DNA from: an uncultured Lachnospiraceae bacterium
GTDB taxonomy: Bacteria; Bacillota; Clostridia; Lachnospirales; Lachnospiraceae
Assembly (NCBI GenBank): GCA_910585625.1
Contig: CAJUFQ010000020.1
Coordinates: 1-64,000, forward strand
Direction of reading: 5' to 3'
DNA length: 64,000 bases
Shown: positions 43,068-53,406 of the stretch, in pieces
Layout of the letters: each line of letters begins with the position of its first letter
How positions within the stretch are numbered: position 1 is the stretch's first letter
Made by a program: the position numbers and the translations under genes
The notes under the pieces: generated by a model
Told to the model about the DNA's origin: nothing
Databases searched by the model: none
What the model saw: only the letters and a program-made list of their open reading frames with translations

Positions 43068-46000
43068 ATGGAGAAAAACAGAATACGTCCGATTAAAGCA
43101 GGAAAAAGCGTTCGTATGAGTTACTCGCGACAAAAGGAAGTATTGGAAATGCCGAACCTGATTGAGGTTCAGAAGAATTCTTACAACTGGTTCATCAGTG
43201 AAGGATTAAAAGAAGTATTTGCCGATATTTCTCCCATCGCAGATTACAGCGGGCAGCTGAGTCTGGAATTTGTTGGATTTACATTGTGCGAAAAAGATGT
43301 CAAATACTCCATCGCAGAATGTAAAGAGCGAGATGCAACCTATGCTGCACCTTTGAAAGTAAAAGTCAGATTTTATAATAAAGAGGCAGTAGAAGAGGTC
43401 AAAGATTATGAAATCTTCATGGGCGATTTACCACTTATGACGGAGACGGGAACTTTCGTCATCAACGGCGCAGAACGTGTAATCGTCAGCCAGTTGGTGC
43501 GTTCTCCCGGCATCTATTATGGAATTGCGCACGATAAAGTGGGCAAGACTTTGTATTCCTGCACTGTAATACCTAACCGAGGCGCATGGTTGGAGTATGA
43601 AACCGATTCGAATGATGTATTTTATGTACGTGTGGACAGGACCAGGAAGGTTCCGGTTACTGTCTTAATCCGTGCGCTTGGAATCGGCACGAACCAAGAA
43701 ATTGTCGACCTGTTTGGGGAAGAACCTAAGATTATCGCAAGCTTTGGCAAGGACGTTGCTACCAACTACCAGGAAGGTCTGCTGGAGCTGTATAAGAAAA
43801 TACGTCCGGGCGAACCGCTTACGGTAGAGAGCGCGGAGAGCCTGATTAATGCTATGTTCTTCGATCCCAGACGGTATGACCTGGCGAAAGTCGGGAGATA
43901 TAAATTCAATAAAAAATTGTCATTGCGAAACCGTATTAACGGACAGGTTCTTGCGGAGGACGTAATTGACGAGACGACAGGCGAGATTGTCGCTGAAAAA
44001 GGAACCAGGGTGAGCCGTGAGCTTGCGGATGCAATCCAGAATACGGCGGTTCCGTTTGTATGGATCCAGGGGGAGGAGCGCAACATTAAGGTGCTGTCCA
44101 ACCTGATGGTGGATGTGACAAATTATGTCGACATTGAGCGCGAAGAAGCAAGGAGCCTGGGGATTACAGAATTAGTATATTACCCGGTTTTAGAAAAAAT
44201 ATTAGAAGAAAACGAAAGTTTGGAAGATTTGAAAGAAGCCCTTCACAGGAATGCAGCGGATTTGATTCCCAAGCATATTACCCGGGAAGATATTTTGGCT
44301 TCTATTAACTATAATATGCATTTGGAATATGGCCTGGGAAATGACGATGACATCGACCATTTGGGCAACCGCCGTATCCGTGCAGTGGGAGAGCTTCTGC
44401 AGAACCAGTACCGTATCGGTTTGTCCAGGATGGAGCGTGTAGTCCGCGAGCGGATGACGACTCAGGATCTGCAGGGGATTTCGCCCCAGAGCTTAATCAA
44501 TATCAAGCCGGTGACCGCAGCAGTCAAGGAGTTCTTTGGTTCCTCGCAGCTGTCCCAGTTTATGGATCAGAATAACCCGCTGGGTGAGCTGACGCACAAG
44601 AGGCGTCTCTCCGCATTGGGCCCTGGCGGCCTGTCCAGGGACCGCGCCGGGTTTGAGGTGCGTGACGTGCATTATTCCCATTATGGCAGGATGTGCCCGA
44701 TTGAGACTCCTGAAGGCCCGAACATCGGATTGATAAACTCACTGGCGACATATGCAAGAATCAATGAATACGGTTTTGTGGAAGCACCTTACCGTAAGAT
44801 TGACAAATCCGACCCCAAGAACCCGCGGGTAACGGATGAAGTCGTTTATATGACTGCTGACGAGGAAGACAATTACCATGTGGCACAGGCGAATGAGGCA
44901 TTGGACACGGAAGGCCATTTCGTGCGTAATTCCGTATCCGGCCGTTACCGTGAGGAGACGCAGGAATATGAAAAGGCGATGTTTGATTATATGGACGTAT
45001 CGCCGAAGATGGTGTTCTCCGTGGCAACGGCATTGATTCCTTTCCTGGAAAACGACGATGCGAACCGCGCTCTGATGGGTTCCAACATGCAGCGTCAGGC
45101 GGTGCCGCTTTTGACCACGGAAGCACCGGCGGTCGGAACCGGCATGGAGACAAAGGCGGCGGAGGATTCCGGCGTATGTGTGCTGGCAAAACGCGCAGGC
45201 GTGGTAGAGCGTGCGGTTTCCAATGAGATTACGGTCAAGACCGAAGATGGGAACCGGGATGTATACAAGCTGACGAAGTTTTTGCGCAGTAACCAGTCGA
45301 ACTGCTACAACCAGAGGCCGATTGTCTATAAGGGCGATAAGGTGGAAGCGGGCCAGGTAATTGCGGATGGGCCTTCCACCTCAAACGGCGAGCTTGCGCT
45401 GGGCAAGAATCCGCTGATTGGCTTTATGACCTGGGAAGGATATAATTATGAAGACGCAGTCCTTTTAAGCGAAAGGCTGGTGCAGGAGGACGTCTATACC
45501 TCCGTGCATATAGAGGAACATGAGGCAGAAGCGCGTGACACAAAGCTGGGGCCGGAAGAAATTACCAGGGACGTCCCGGGTGTCGGCGATGACGCGCTGA
45601 AAGATTTAGATGAGCGCGGCATCATCCGTATCGGCGCTGAGGTACGCGCCGGGGATATCCTGGTGGGAAAGGTTACGCCGAAGGGAGAGACGGAACTGAC
45701 AGCAGAAGAGCGTCTGCTGCGCGCGATTTTCGGAGAAAAAGCGCGTGAGGTCAGGGATACTTCCCTGAAAGTACCGCACGGAGAATACGGCATTGTTGTA
45801 GACGCAAAGGTATTTACCAGGGATAACGGCGACGAGCTGTCTCCGGGCGTGAACCAGGCTGTCCGCATTTATATTGCGCAGAAGAGGAAGATTTCCGTAG
45901 GCGACAAGATGGCGGGACGTCATGGGAACAAGGGTGTGGTTTCGCGTGTGCTTCCGGTGGAGGATATGCCGTTCCTTCCGAACGGGCGTCCGCTGGATAT

Positions 46001-46934
46001 CGTGCTGAACCCGCTGGGTGTGCCGTCCCGTATGAACATCGGACAGGTGCTGGAAATCCATTTGAGCTTGGCTGCAAAAGCACTCGGATTTAACATTGCC
46101 ACGCCGGTTTTTGACGGTGCGGATGAGAATGACATTATGGATACCCTGGATTTGGCGAATGATTACGTGAACCTTTCCTGGGAAGAATTTGAAGCAAGGC
46201 ACAAGGAAGAGCTGCTTCCGGAAGTGATGGAATATCTGTATGACAACAGGGAACACAGAGAGGTATGGAAGGGCGTGCCGCTGTCGCGCGACGGTAAGGT
46301 AAGGCTGCGTGACGGCCGCACCGGAGAGTATTTTGACAGCCCGGTAACCATCGGGCATATGCATTACCTGAAGCTTCACCACTTGGTAGATGATAAGATT
46401 CATGCGCGTTCTACCGGACCGTACTCGCTGGTAACGCAGCAGCCGTTGGGCGGTAAGGCCCAGTTTGGAGGCCAGCGTTTCGGAGAGATGGAAGTTTGGG
46501 CGCTGGAGGCTTATGGCGCGTCTTACACGCTGCAGGAAATCCTCACCGTGAAGTCCGATGACGTCATTGGGCGTGTGAAGACCTACGAGGCTATCATTAA
46601 AGGTGACAATATCCCCAAACCAGGGATACCGGAATCCTTTAAGGTGCTTCTGAAGGAGTTGCAGTCCCTGGGACTGGATGTGAAGGTCTTAGATGAGAAC
46701 AGGGAAGAGATAGAGCTGATGGAGACCAGTGAATATGGCAATACCGATTTGAACTCTATCATTGCCGGAGACCGCAATTTTGCCTTTGAGGAGGAAGAAT
46801 CCTTTGGGGAGATGGGCTTTAGCAAGCAGGAATTCAATGAGGAGAGCGAAGAGCTGGTTGATATAGATGATGAGGAAGAGGATGCATTGGAACTAGAGGA
46901 CGATTTCGCCGACTTTGAAGATGTTCTTGAATAG
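43068..46934 (+). CDS. rpoB: RNA polymerase subunit beta
   Basis: A 1288-residue RpoB. The rifampicin region is FGSSQLSQFMDQNNPLGELT followed by HKRRLSALGPGG, so Asp516, His526 and Ser531 (E. coli numbering) are wild type and rifampicin sensitivity is predicted. Other marks are RMCPIETPEGPNIGLINSLA, GDKMAGRHGNKGVVS and GGKAQFGGQRFGEMEVWALE. The C-terminus has a long acidic tail (about residues 1240-1288) rich in Glu and Asp. ATG follows GAGAGGTG; rpoC starts 24 bases later. Confidence 0.99.
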   Translation: MEKNRIRPIKAGKSVRMSYSRQKEVLEMPNLIEVQKNSYNWFISEGLKEVFADISPIADYSGQLSLEFVGFTLCEKDVKYSIAECKERDATYAAPLKVKVRFYNKEAVEEVKDYEIFMGDLPLMTETGTFVINGAERVIVSQLVRSPGIYYGIAHDKVGKTLYSCTVIPNRGAWLEYETDSNDVFYVRVDRTRKVPVTVLIRALGIGTNQEIVDLFGEEPKIIASFGKDVATNYQEGLLELYKKIRPGEPLTVESAESLINAMFFDPRRYDLAKVGRYKFNKKLSLRNRINGQVLAEDVIDETTGEIVAEKGTRVSRELADAIQNTAVPFVWIQGEERNIKVLSNLMVDVTNYVDIEREEARSLGITELVYYPVLEKILEENESLEDLKEALHRNAADLIPKHITREDILASINYNMHLEYGLGNDDDIDHLGNRRIRAVGELLQNQYRIGLSRMERVVRERMTTQDLQGISPQSLINIKPVTAAVKEFFGSSQLSQFMDQNNPLGELTHKRRLSALGPGGLSRDRAGFEVRDVHYSHYGRMCPIETPEGPNIGLINSLATYARINEYGFVEAPYRKIDKSDPKNPRVTDEVVYMTADEEDNYHVAQANEALDTEGHFVRNSVSGRYREETQEYEKAMFDYMDVSPKMVFSVATALIPFLENDDANRALMGSNMQRQAVPLLTTEAPAVGTGMETKAAEDSGVCVLAKRAGVVERAVSNEITVKTEDGNRDVYKLTKFLRSNQSNCYNQRPIVYKGDKVEAGQVIADGPSTSNGELALGKNPLIGFMTWEGYNYEDAVLLSERLVQEDVYTSVHIEEHEAEARDTKLGPEEITRDVPGVGDDALKDLDERGIIRIGAEVRAGDILVGKVTPKGETELTAEERLLRAIFGEKAREVRDTSLKVPHGEYGIVVDAKVFTRDNGDELSPGVNQAVRIYIAQKRKISVGDKMAGRHGNKGVVSRVLPVEDMPFLPNGRPLDIVLNPLGVPSRMNIGQVLEIHLSLAAKALGFNIATPVFDGADENDIMDTLDLANDYVNLSWEEFEARHKEELLPEVMEYLYDNREHREVWKGVPLSRDGKVRLRDGRTGEYFDSPVTIGHMHYLKLHHLVDDKIHARSTGPYSLVTQQPLGGKAQFGGQRFGEMEVWALEAYGASYTLQEILTVKSDDVIGRVKTYEAIIKGDNIPKPGIPESFKVLLKELQSLGLDVKVLDENREEIELMETSEYGNTDLNSIIAGDRNFAFEEEESFGEMGFSKQEFNEESEELVDIDDEEEDALELEDDFADFEDVLE

Positions 46935-46958
46935 AGAATAGGAGAAGGGAGAGTCACC

Positions 46959-49900
46959 ATGCCAGAAGTAATGAATAAAGAAAAGTACCAGCCAATCACC
47001 TTTGATGCAATCAAGATTGGCCTAGCATCACCTGAAAAAATCCGTGAGTGGTCCAGGGGCGAGGTCAAGAAGCCGGAGACCATCAATTATAGGACTTTGA
47101 AGCCGGAAAAGGATGGGTTGTTCTGCGAGAAGATTTTTGGGCCCAGTAAGGACTGGGAATGCCACTGTGGCAAATATAAGAAAATACGTTACAAAGGCGT
47201 TGTCTGCGACCGCTGCGGCGTGGAAATCACGAAAGCAAGCGTGCGCAGGGAGAGAATGGGACATATTGAACTTGCAGCTCCCGTATCCCATATTTGGTAT
47301 TTTAAGGGAATTCCCAGCCGTATGGGGTTAGTCCTGGACTTGTCACCCAGAACGTTGGAGAAAGTGCTGTATTTCGCATCCTATATCGTGCTGGATAAGG
47401 GCGGCAGCGATTTACAGTACAAACAGGTACTGACCGAGGCGGAGTATCAGGAAGCCAGGGAAAAATTTGGCAGCGATTTCCGTGTGGGCATGGGCGCAGA
47501 GTCCATCAAAGAGCTGTTAGAGTCCATTGATTTAGAGAAAGATGCGGTAGAGCTGAAGACTGCTTTGAAGGACGCCACCGGGCAGAAACGCGCCAGGATT
47601 ATTAAGCGTCTGGAAGTCGTTGAGGCTTTCCGCGGGTCTGGAAACAAGCCGGAATGGATGATTATGGATGTAATTCCAGTCATCCCGCCCGATTTGCGCC
47701 CTATGGTGCAGCTGGATGGCGGGCGTTTCGCGACCTCAGACCTGAACGATTTATACCGTCGTATCATTAACCGCAATAACCGTTTGCGCAGGCTGCTGGA
47801 GCTGGGCGCGCCGGATATTATTGTCAGGAATGAGAAGCGGATGCTGCAGGAAGCGGTAGACGCGCTGATAGACAACGGCCGCAGAGGCCGTCCGGTTACA
47901 GGGCCTGGAAACCGCGCCCTTAAGTCGCTGTCCGACATGTTAAAAGGTAAGTCGGGACGTTTTCGCCAGAACCTTCTGGGTAAACGTGTGGATTATTCCG
48001 GACGTTCTGTTATCGTGGTAGGCCCGGAGTTAAAAATTTACCAGTGCGGGCTGCCAAAGGAGATGGCAATCGAGCTGTTTAAGCCTTTCGTCATGAAGGA
48101 GCTGGTTTATAATGGCTCCGCGCACAATATCAAGAGCGCCAAGAAGATGGTAGAACGCCTGCAGACGGAAGTATGGGACGTCTTAGAGGAAGTCATCAAA
48201 GAGCATCCCGTCATGCTGAACCGCGCCCCCACGTTGCACAGGCTGGGAATCCAGGCATTTGAGCCGATTCTTGTAGAGGGAAAGGCTATTAAGCTCCATC
48301 CGTTGGTATGTACGGCGTTCAACGCGGACTTTGACGGAGACCAGATGGCGGTACACCTTCCGCTGTCTGTGGAAGCACAGTCTGAGTGCAGATTCTTGCT
48401 GTTATCGCCGAATAACCTGTTAAAGCCGTCTGACGGCGGGCCGGTGGCGGTTCCTTCCCAGGATATGGTGCTTGGGATATACTATCTGACGCAGGAGCGG
48501 CCGGGCGCATTAGGGGAGGGCAAATTCTTTAAGAGCGTGAACGAGGCGATTCTTGCCTATGAGAACGAGGCCCTGACGCTTCATTCCAGGATTACCGCGC
48601 GCGTGCAGCACAAGATGCCGGATGGGGAAATTGTCACAGGAAATGTCGAGTCTACCCTGGGACGTTTCATTTTCAATGAAATCCTGCCACAGGATTTGGG
48701 CTTTGTCGACAGGAGCAAGCCGGAAGATCTGCTGAAACTGGAAGTAGACTTCCATGTAGGCAAGAAAGGATTAAAACAGATTCTTGAGAAAGTCATCAAT
48801 ATCCACGGTGCGACGAAGACGGCAGAGGTGTTGGATGACATAAAGGCTATGGGTTACAAGTATTCCACCAGGGCTGCGATGACGGTATCTATTTCTGACA
48901 TGACGGTGCCGGCGAAAAAGCCGGAGCTGATTCAGAACGCGCAGGATACGGTGGATAAGATTACCAAGAACTATAAGCGTGGCCTGATTACGGAGGAAGA
49001 GAGATATAAGGAAGTCGTTGAGACCTGGAAACAGACGGACGACATTTTGACGAAGGAACTTTTGGACGGCCTGGATAAGTATAATAACATCTATATGATG
49101 GCAGATTCCGGAGCGCGTGGTTCCGATAAACAGATTAAACAGCTGGCGGGTATGCGTGGCCTGATGGCTGATACAACCGGACGTACGATTGAACTGCCGA
49201 TTAAATCTAATTTCCGAGAGGGATTGGACGTACTGGAATATTTCATGTCGGCGCATGGCGCCCGCAAGGGACTTTCTGATACCGCGTTGCGTACGGCCGA
49301 CTCGGGATACTTGACAAGACGTCTTGTTGACGTATCACAGGAGCTGATTATCCGCGATATTGACTGTTGTGAAGGAAAGTCTATCCCAGGCATGTATGTG
49401 AAAGCGTTCATGGATGGCAAAGAAGAAATCGAAAGCCTGCAGGAGCGTATTACCGGGCGTTTCTCCTGTGATACTATCTGCGACGCAGAAGGGAATGTCC
49501 TGGTAAAGGCAAATCATATGATTACGCCCAAACGTGCAGCGTTGGTCATGAGCAAAGGCGTGGACGAGAAGGGCGAGCCTTTGACGAAGGTAAAGATCCG
49601 TACCGTGCTGACTTGCCGTTCCCACAATGGCATCTGTGCCAAGTGTTATGGCGCGAATATGGCGACCGGGCAGGCTGTCCAGGTTGGGGAGTCTGTGGGT
49701 ATTATCGCAGCGCAGTCGATTGGAGAGCCCGGCACACAGCTTACGATGCGTACCTTCCATACCGGCGGCGTTGCCGGAAATGATATTACACAGGGTCTTC
49801 CCCGTGTGGAGGAGCTTTTTGAGGCGCGTAAGCCGAAAGGACTTGCAATCATCACGGAATTTGCAGGCGTGGCCACGATTAAAGACACGAAGAAAAAGCG

Positions 49901-50657
49901 TGAGATCATAGTTACGAATGAGGAGACCGGGGAGATGAAAGCTTACCTAATCCCGTATGGTTCGCGGATTAAGATTACGGACGGAGCCATCTTAGAGGCT
50001 GGGGATGAGCTGACGGAAGGTAGCGTGAACCCTCACGACATCCTTAAGATTAAGGGCGTCCGTGCGGTCCAGGATTATATGATACAGGAAGTGCAGCGCG
50101 TTTACCGCCTGCAGGGTGTGGAAATTAACGACAAGCATATCGAAGTGATTGTGCGCCAGATGTTAAAGAAAATCCGCATTGAGAATAATGGGGATTCCGA
50201 TTTCCTTCCAGGCACATTGGTAGACATCCTGGAATATGAGGACGCCAACGAGAGGCTGAATGAGGAAGGGAAGGAGCCTGCAGACGGCAAGCAGGTCATG
50301 CTGGGTATCACCAAAGCTTCCCTTGCTACGAATTCGTTCCTTTCCGCAGCATCGTTCCAGGAGACGACTAAGGTGCTGACGGAAGCGGCGATTAAGGGCA
50401 AGGTAGACCCATTGATCGGGCTGAAAGAGAATGTGCTGATCGGTAAGCTGATTCCGGCCGGTACGGGCATGAAGCGTTACCACAATATCAAGCTCTCGAC
50501 GGATGTGGATACAATGGAAGACATTTATTTTGACGAAGAAGAGCAGGATTTTGACTATAAGCAAGAGGAAGAAAGCCTGGACTTGGAAGACAGCATCCAG
50601 GAAGAAACCGAATTGGAACCGGAAGCTGAGGAAGAGGCAGTATTTGCAGCAGAATAG
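46959..50657 (+). CDS. rpoC: RNA polymerase subunit beta'
   Basis: A 1232-residue RpoC. The first Zn site is CHCGKYKKIRYKGVVCDRCG; the catalytic Mg loop is FNADFDGDQMAVH; the second Zn site has CRSHNGICAKCYG; the trigger loop region has GLMADTTGRTIELPIKSNFR and TMRTFHTGGVAG. As in rpoB, the C-terminus is a long acidic tail (after IYFDEEEQDF). A terminator follows directly. Confidence 0.99.
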   Translation: MPEVMNKEKYQPITFDAIKIGLASPEKIREWSRGEVKKPETINYRTLKPEKDGLFCEKIFGPSKDWECHCGKYKKIRYKGVVCDRCGVEITKASVRRERMGHIELAAPVSHIWYFKGIPSRMGLVLDLSPRTLEKVLYFASYIVLDKGGSDLQYKQVLTEAEYQEAREKFGSDFRVGMGAESIKELLESIDLEKDAVELKTALKDATGQKRARIIKRLEVVEAFRGSGNKPEWMIMDVIPVIPPDLRPMVQLDGGRFATSDLNDLYRRIINRNNRLRRLLELGAPDIIVRNEKRMLQEAVDALIDNGRRGRPVTGPGNRALKSLSDMLKGKSGRFRQNLLGKRVDYSGRSVIVVGPELKIYQCGLPKEMAIELFKPFVMKELVYNGSAHNIKSAKKMVERLQTEVWDVLEEVIKEHPVMLNRAPTLHRLGIQAFEPILVEGKAIKLHPLVCTAFNADFDGDQMAVHLPLSVEAQSECRFLLLSPNNLLKPSDGGPVAVPSQDMVLGIYYLTQERPGALGEGKFFKSVNEAILAYENEALTLHSRITARVQHKMPDGEIVTGNVESTLGRFIFNEILPQDLGFVDRSKPEDLLKLEVDFHVGKKGLKQILEKVINIHGATKTAEVLDDIKAMGYKYSTRAAMTVSISDMTVPAKKPELIQNAQDTVDKITKNYKRGLITEEERYKEVVETWKQTDDILTKELLDGLDKYNNIYMMADSGARGSDKQIKQLAGMRGLMADTTGRTIELPIKSNFREGLDVLEYFMSAHGARKGLSDTALRTADSGYLTRRLVDVSQELIIRDIDCCEGKSIPGMYVKAFMDGKEEIESLQERITGRFSCDTICDAEGNVLVKANHMITPKRAALVMSKGVDEKGEPLTKVKIRTVLTCRSHNGICAKCYGANMATGQAVQVGESVGIIAAQSIGEPGTQLTMRTFHTGGVAGNDITQGLPRVEELFEARKPKGLAIITEFAGVATIKDTKKKREIIVTNEETGEMKAYLIPYGSRIKITDGAILEAGDELTEGSVNPHDILKIKGVRAVQDYMIQEVQRVYRLQGVEINDKHIEVIVRQMLKKIRIENNGDSDFLPGTLVDILEYEDANERLNEEGKEPADGKQVMLGITKASLATNSFLSAASFQETTKVLTEAAIKGKVDPLIGLKENVLIGKLIPAGTGMKRYHNIKLSTDVDTMEDIYFDEEEQDFDYKQEEESLDLEDSIQEETELEPEAEEEAVFAAE

Positions 50658-50661
50658 AGAA

Positions 50662-50709
50662 AACAGAAAGGGGCTTCATGCACGGCAAAGTATGAAGCCC
50701 TTTTCTGTT
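50662..50709 (+). terminator. rpoBC terminator
   Basis: AACAGAAAGGGGCTTCAT pairs with ATGAAGCCCTTTTCTGTT and ends in a T-run. The stem is 17-18 bp with a single mismatch. Confidence 0.88.
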
Positions 50710-50733
50710 TTTTAAAGTTTGTTGGAGGAGAAG

Positions 50734-51747
50734 ATGAAAAGAGACTACAGATTGGATGTTATAAGGGCAGTAGCGATTTTAATGATATTTACGTTTCATT
50801 TTTGCAGCGCTATCGGCAATAAGGGGGTATTTTACGGTTATGCAAATGGAGGATGGGGAAGCGTGGGTACCACCATGTTTTTTATATTGTCTGGTTTTTT
50901 GCTGGGGACGAAGTATCACGCGAACATCTCCATAAAAAATTTTTACTGGAAACGCTGGTTATCTATTTTTCCCTTATTTTATCTGACTTTTGCCGTGGCG
51001 TTTATAGTCAATGGGCTGACCACGGGGAACTGGAAATATGGAGGGGAATGGTGGCGGATGGTATTTACTTTGTTCGGCTGTGATAACTTCCTTGGATTTT
51101 ATGGAATCTCTTCCTATGCGCTGGTGGGCGAGTGGTTTACGGCGGTAATTGTAATCATATATTTGGCGTATCCATTGTTAAACATTTTCTATCAGAGATA
51201 TAAAAGTTTAGGAAGCGTGCTGATTTATGGGCTGTATTTCATAAATTTGGGCGTGGAATGGTTTCAGATAGTGGATGATGCAAATCCCATTACAGGGATT
51301 GCCATGTTTTGGACAGGAATGCTGGCAGCGGGATACACGGATAAGATTAAAAACAGATTGTTTCTTATCCCAGAGGCAGGACTGGCCGTATTGGTTATAT
51401 TTGTGAAACTTCCGGGAAATCCGCTCTTGTGGAAAAATATGTTGGCGTGCATGATATTTGGGATGTTATTTATCGGCGGCGAATATGTGGAAAAAGTACC
51501 CTTTGCCGCAAAAGCATTTCTTTTCATCAGCAAATATTCTTATGGGATCTATCTATGCCATCATTTTATTATAATCAGGGGGCTTGCATTGGCGCCGGAT
51601 TATATGGGGAGGTTTGGCACGGCGGCAGAGTATGCGGTACTGCTTATTGTGACGGCAGCTGTGTCAGTCGCGCTGTATCAGCTCCTGGAGCGTATCAAGG
51701 CGCTGGCGCGCCGCGCGGGCGAATCTGTGTTACTGTGTGGAAAATAG
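50734..51747 (+). CDS. acyltransferase 3 family membrane protein
   Basis: A 337-residue polytopic membrane protein of the acyltransferase 3 family, which O-acetylates or otherwise acylates surface sugars and lipids. The N-terminal RLDVIRAVAILMIFTFHF includes the family His; GTTMFFILSGFLLGTKY and KNFYWKRWLSIFPLFYL carry the conserved RxxR-type region. About ten hydrophobic segments follow. ATG 50734 has GGAGGAG upstream; an upstream TTG at 50719 is less likely. It is not part of the main island, but could modify the same surface polymer. Confidence 0.88.
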   Translation: MKRDYRLDVIRAVAILMIFTFHFCSAIGNKGVFYGYANGGWGSVGTTMFFILSGFLLGTKYHANISIKNFYWKRWLSIFPLFYLTFAVAFIVNGLTTGNWKYGGEWWRMVFTLFGCDNFLGFYGISSYALVGEWFTAVIVIIYLAYPLLNIFYQRYKSLGSVLIYGLYFINLGVEWFQIVDDANPITGIAMFWTGMLAAGYTDKIKNRLFLIPEAGLAVLVIFVKLPGNPLLWKNMLACMIFGMLFIGGEYVEKVPFAAKAFLFISKYSYGIYLCHHFIIIRGLALAPDYMGRFGTAAEYAVLLIVTAAVSVALYQLLERIKALARRAGESVLLCGK

Positions 51748-51842
51748 AAAATATTACTATTTTTCCAGATTGTTATATGATATACTATAAAGAAATTACT
51801 CACTGTATCTTAGCGGAAAATACGGCAACGGAGGAGAAAGCA

Positions 51843-53201
51843 ATGGCAAATCAATTAATTTGGCAAGATCGGTTTAACATAGGAGTAGACATCATTGACA
51901 ATGAACATAAGAAATTATTTGGCATCCTGAACAGGATGTTTGCATATAAGACGGATGACTCGAAGAAACAATGGCTCTGCCAGGAAGGGATTAAATATTT
52001 TAAAGACCATGCAATGAAGCATTTTACGGAGGAAGAGCAGTACATGGCTTCCATCGATTACGCAGGGTTTGAGACCCACAGGCATGTCCATGATAATTTC
52101 AGGAGGAAGACGCTTCCGGCTCTGGAAGCGGAGCTTACACAGTCGTCCTTTTCCAACGACGCAATCGATCATTTCCTGGGAGTCTGCGCCGGCTGGCTGC
52201 TTGGGCATACAGTGACGGAAGACAGGGCGATTACCGGTAAAGTTACCAGTAAATGGGTGGATCTCCTGCCGGAGGATCAGCAGTCTGCCATGAGGAATAT
52301 GATCATCCAGCTTTTGGCCGATATGTTCCAGCTGAAAGCGCGTGTCGTCAGTGATTGCTACGGGGGAGAGAAATTTGGCAACGGCGTATATTACCGTCTG
52401 GTCTATGGATCCGATAAAGGCGAGAGATGGGAAACAATTCTGGGATTTGAGGAGAAACTGCTGTTAAGCACAATCGGCGGGATGATGAATATCGAGTCTG
52501 AGGAAGTCAGCGTCATGCTGATAAACATTGCAAGATATATGGCGCAGCAGTTTGTGCAGAGGATTAAAGAGTGGTTTCCGTCTTCCGAGAGCTATGAGAT
52601 GAAGGAGGAAAGGCTGCTCAGCTATGAGCAGTTCAAAAAAAATTTTGCCCGTGAGCGTCCGCAGTCGAGCTTCCTGTTCGATACGGGGAAGGGATACTTT
52701 GCGTATTGCGTGATTGCCCCGCATCTGCTGGGAAATACGCAGATTGTTGGGGATGGGACTGTCATCAAGGCAGAAAATGCCATGTCAGAAATCAAGAATT
52801 ACCTTAAGGAGAATGAGGCCAGCCACAGGAAGAAGATACTTATCGTGGATGACTCGGAAGTTATACGTAAGGCAATGAAAGATTTACTGGGCAGGGATTA
52901 TGCGGTGACGTTGGCTAAATCCGGCATATCTGCAATCAGGATCATGTCGGCGGAAAAGCCGGATCTTATCCTGCTGGACTATGAGATGCCAATCTGCAAC
53001 GGCTGCCAGATGCTGGAAATGATCCGCTCAGAGGACGACCTGGCAGACATTCCGGTGTTCTTCCTGACCGGAAACGTGGCGCGTGAGACGGTGCAGAAAG
53101 TGATTTCCTTAAAGCCTGCCGGCTACCTGGTAAAATCCTTAAAGCCTGCAGAAATCAAAAAAAGTATTGATGATTATATGAAAAAAAGAGCGGAGGCGTA
53201 A
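51843..53201 (+). CDS. bacteriohemerythrin - CheX-like - receiver-domain fusion
   Basis: A 452-residue cytoplasmic protein. Residues 1-130 are bacteriohemerythrin, a di-iron O2/NO-binding four-helix bundle, with DNEHKKLFGILNRM, MKHFTEEEQYM and THRHVHDNF giving the His/Glu ligands. Residues about 155-310 resemble a CheX/CheC-type domain (VYYRLVYGSDKGERWETILG, GGMMNIESEEVSVMLINIAR). Residues about 325-450 are a receiver domain with ILIVDDSEVIRKAMKDLL, LILLDYEMP (phospho-acceptor Asp) and YLVKSLKPAE (Lys). The frame is open much further upstream, overlapping the acyltransferase, but ATG 51843 has GGAGGAG and starts the hemerythrin domain. It could link oxygen or NO to motility or a kinase pathway. 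Confidence 0.88.
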   Translation: MANQLIWQDRFNIGVDIIDNEHKKLFGILNRMFAYKTDDSKKQWLCQEGIKYFKDHAMKHFTEEEQYMASIDYAGFETHRHVHDNFRRKTLPALEAELTQSSFSNDAIDHFLGVCAGWLLGHTVTEDRAITGKVTSKWVDLLPEDQQSAMRNMIIQLLADMFQLKARVVSDCYGGEKFGNGVYYRLVYGSDKGERWETILGFEEKLLLSTIGGMMNIESEEVSVMLINIARYMAQQFVQRIKEWFPSSESYEMKEERLLSYEQFKKNFARERPQSSFLFDTGKGYFAYCVIAPHLLGNTQIVGDGTVIKAENAMSEIKNYLKENEASHRKKILIVDDSEVIRKAMKDLLGRDYAVTLAKSGISAIRIMSAEKPDLILLDYEMPICNGCQMLEMIRSEDDLADIPVFFLTGNVARETVQKVISLKPAGYLVKSLKPAEIKKSIDDYMKKRAEA

Positions 53202-53203
53202 AA

Positions 53204-53245
53204 AAATTGCAGGATGGGCATTCAGCCCTTTCCTGCAATTTTTCT
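53204..53245 (+). terminator. terminator after the hemerythrin fusion gene
   Basis: AAATTGCAGG / CCTGCAATTT stem with an inner GGGC/GCCC-type pairing and a T-run. Confidence 0.8.
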
Positions 53246-53327
53246 GCATGTCCATGCATATTTTGTGAAAAGAAAACGCCTGGTCGTGCATACATTTGTG
53301 AAAAGCGGGAAAAATTGTAAAAAGTCC

Positions 53328-53356
53328 TTGACATGATGTTTTTAACCTTATATAAT
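53328..53356 (+). promoter_or_regulatory. promoter of rpsL-rpsG-fusA
   Basis: Consensus TTGACA at 53328-53333 and TATAAT at 53351-53356 with a 17-base spacer. Confidence 0.9.
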
Positions 53357-53406
53357 GATTTAGCGTGCATGAAAAGGCACATATATTTTTATAGGAGGTG
53401 AAAAGA

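Noticed and set aside
45606..46403. 265-codon minus-strand open frame inside rpoB
   Set aside because: It is antisense to conserved RpoB sequence, with no family resemblance.
51429..51842. Longer N-terminus for the hemerythrin fusion
   Set aside because: The extension overlaps the acyltransferase in another frame and is not protein-like; ATG 51843 has a ribosome-binding site and begins the hemerythrin domain.
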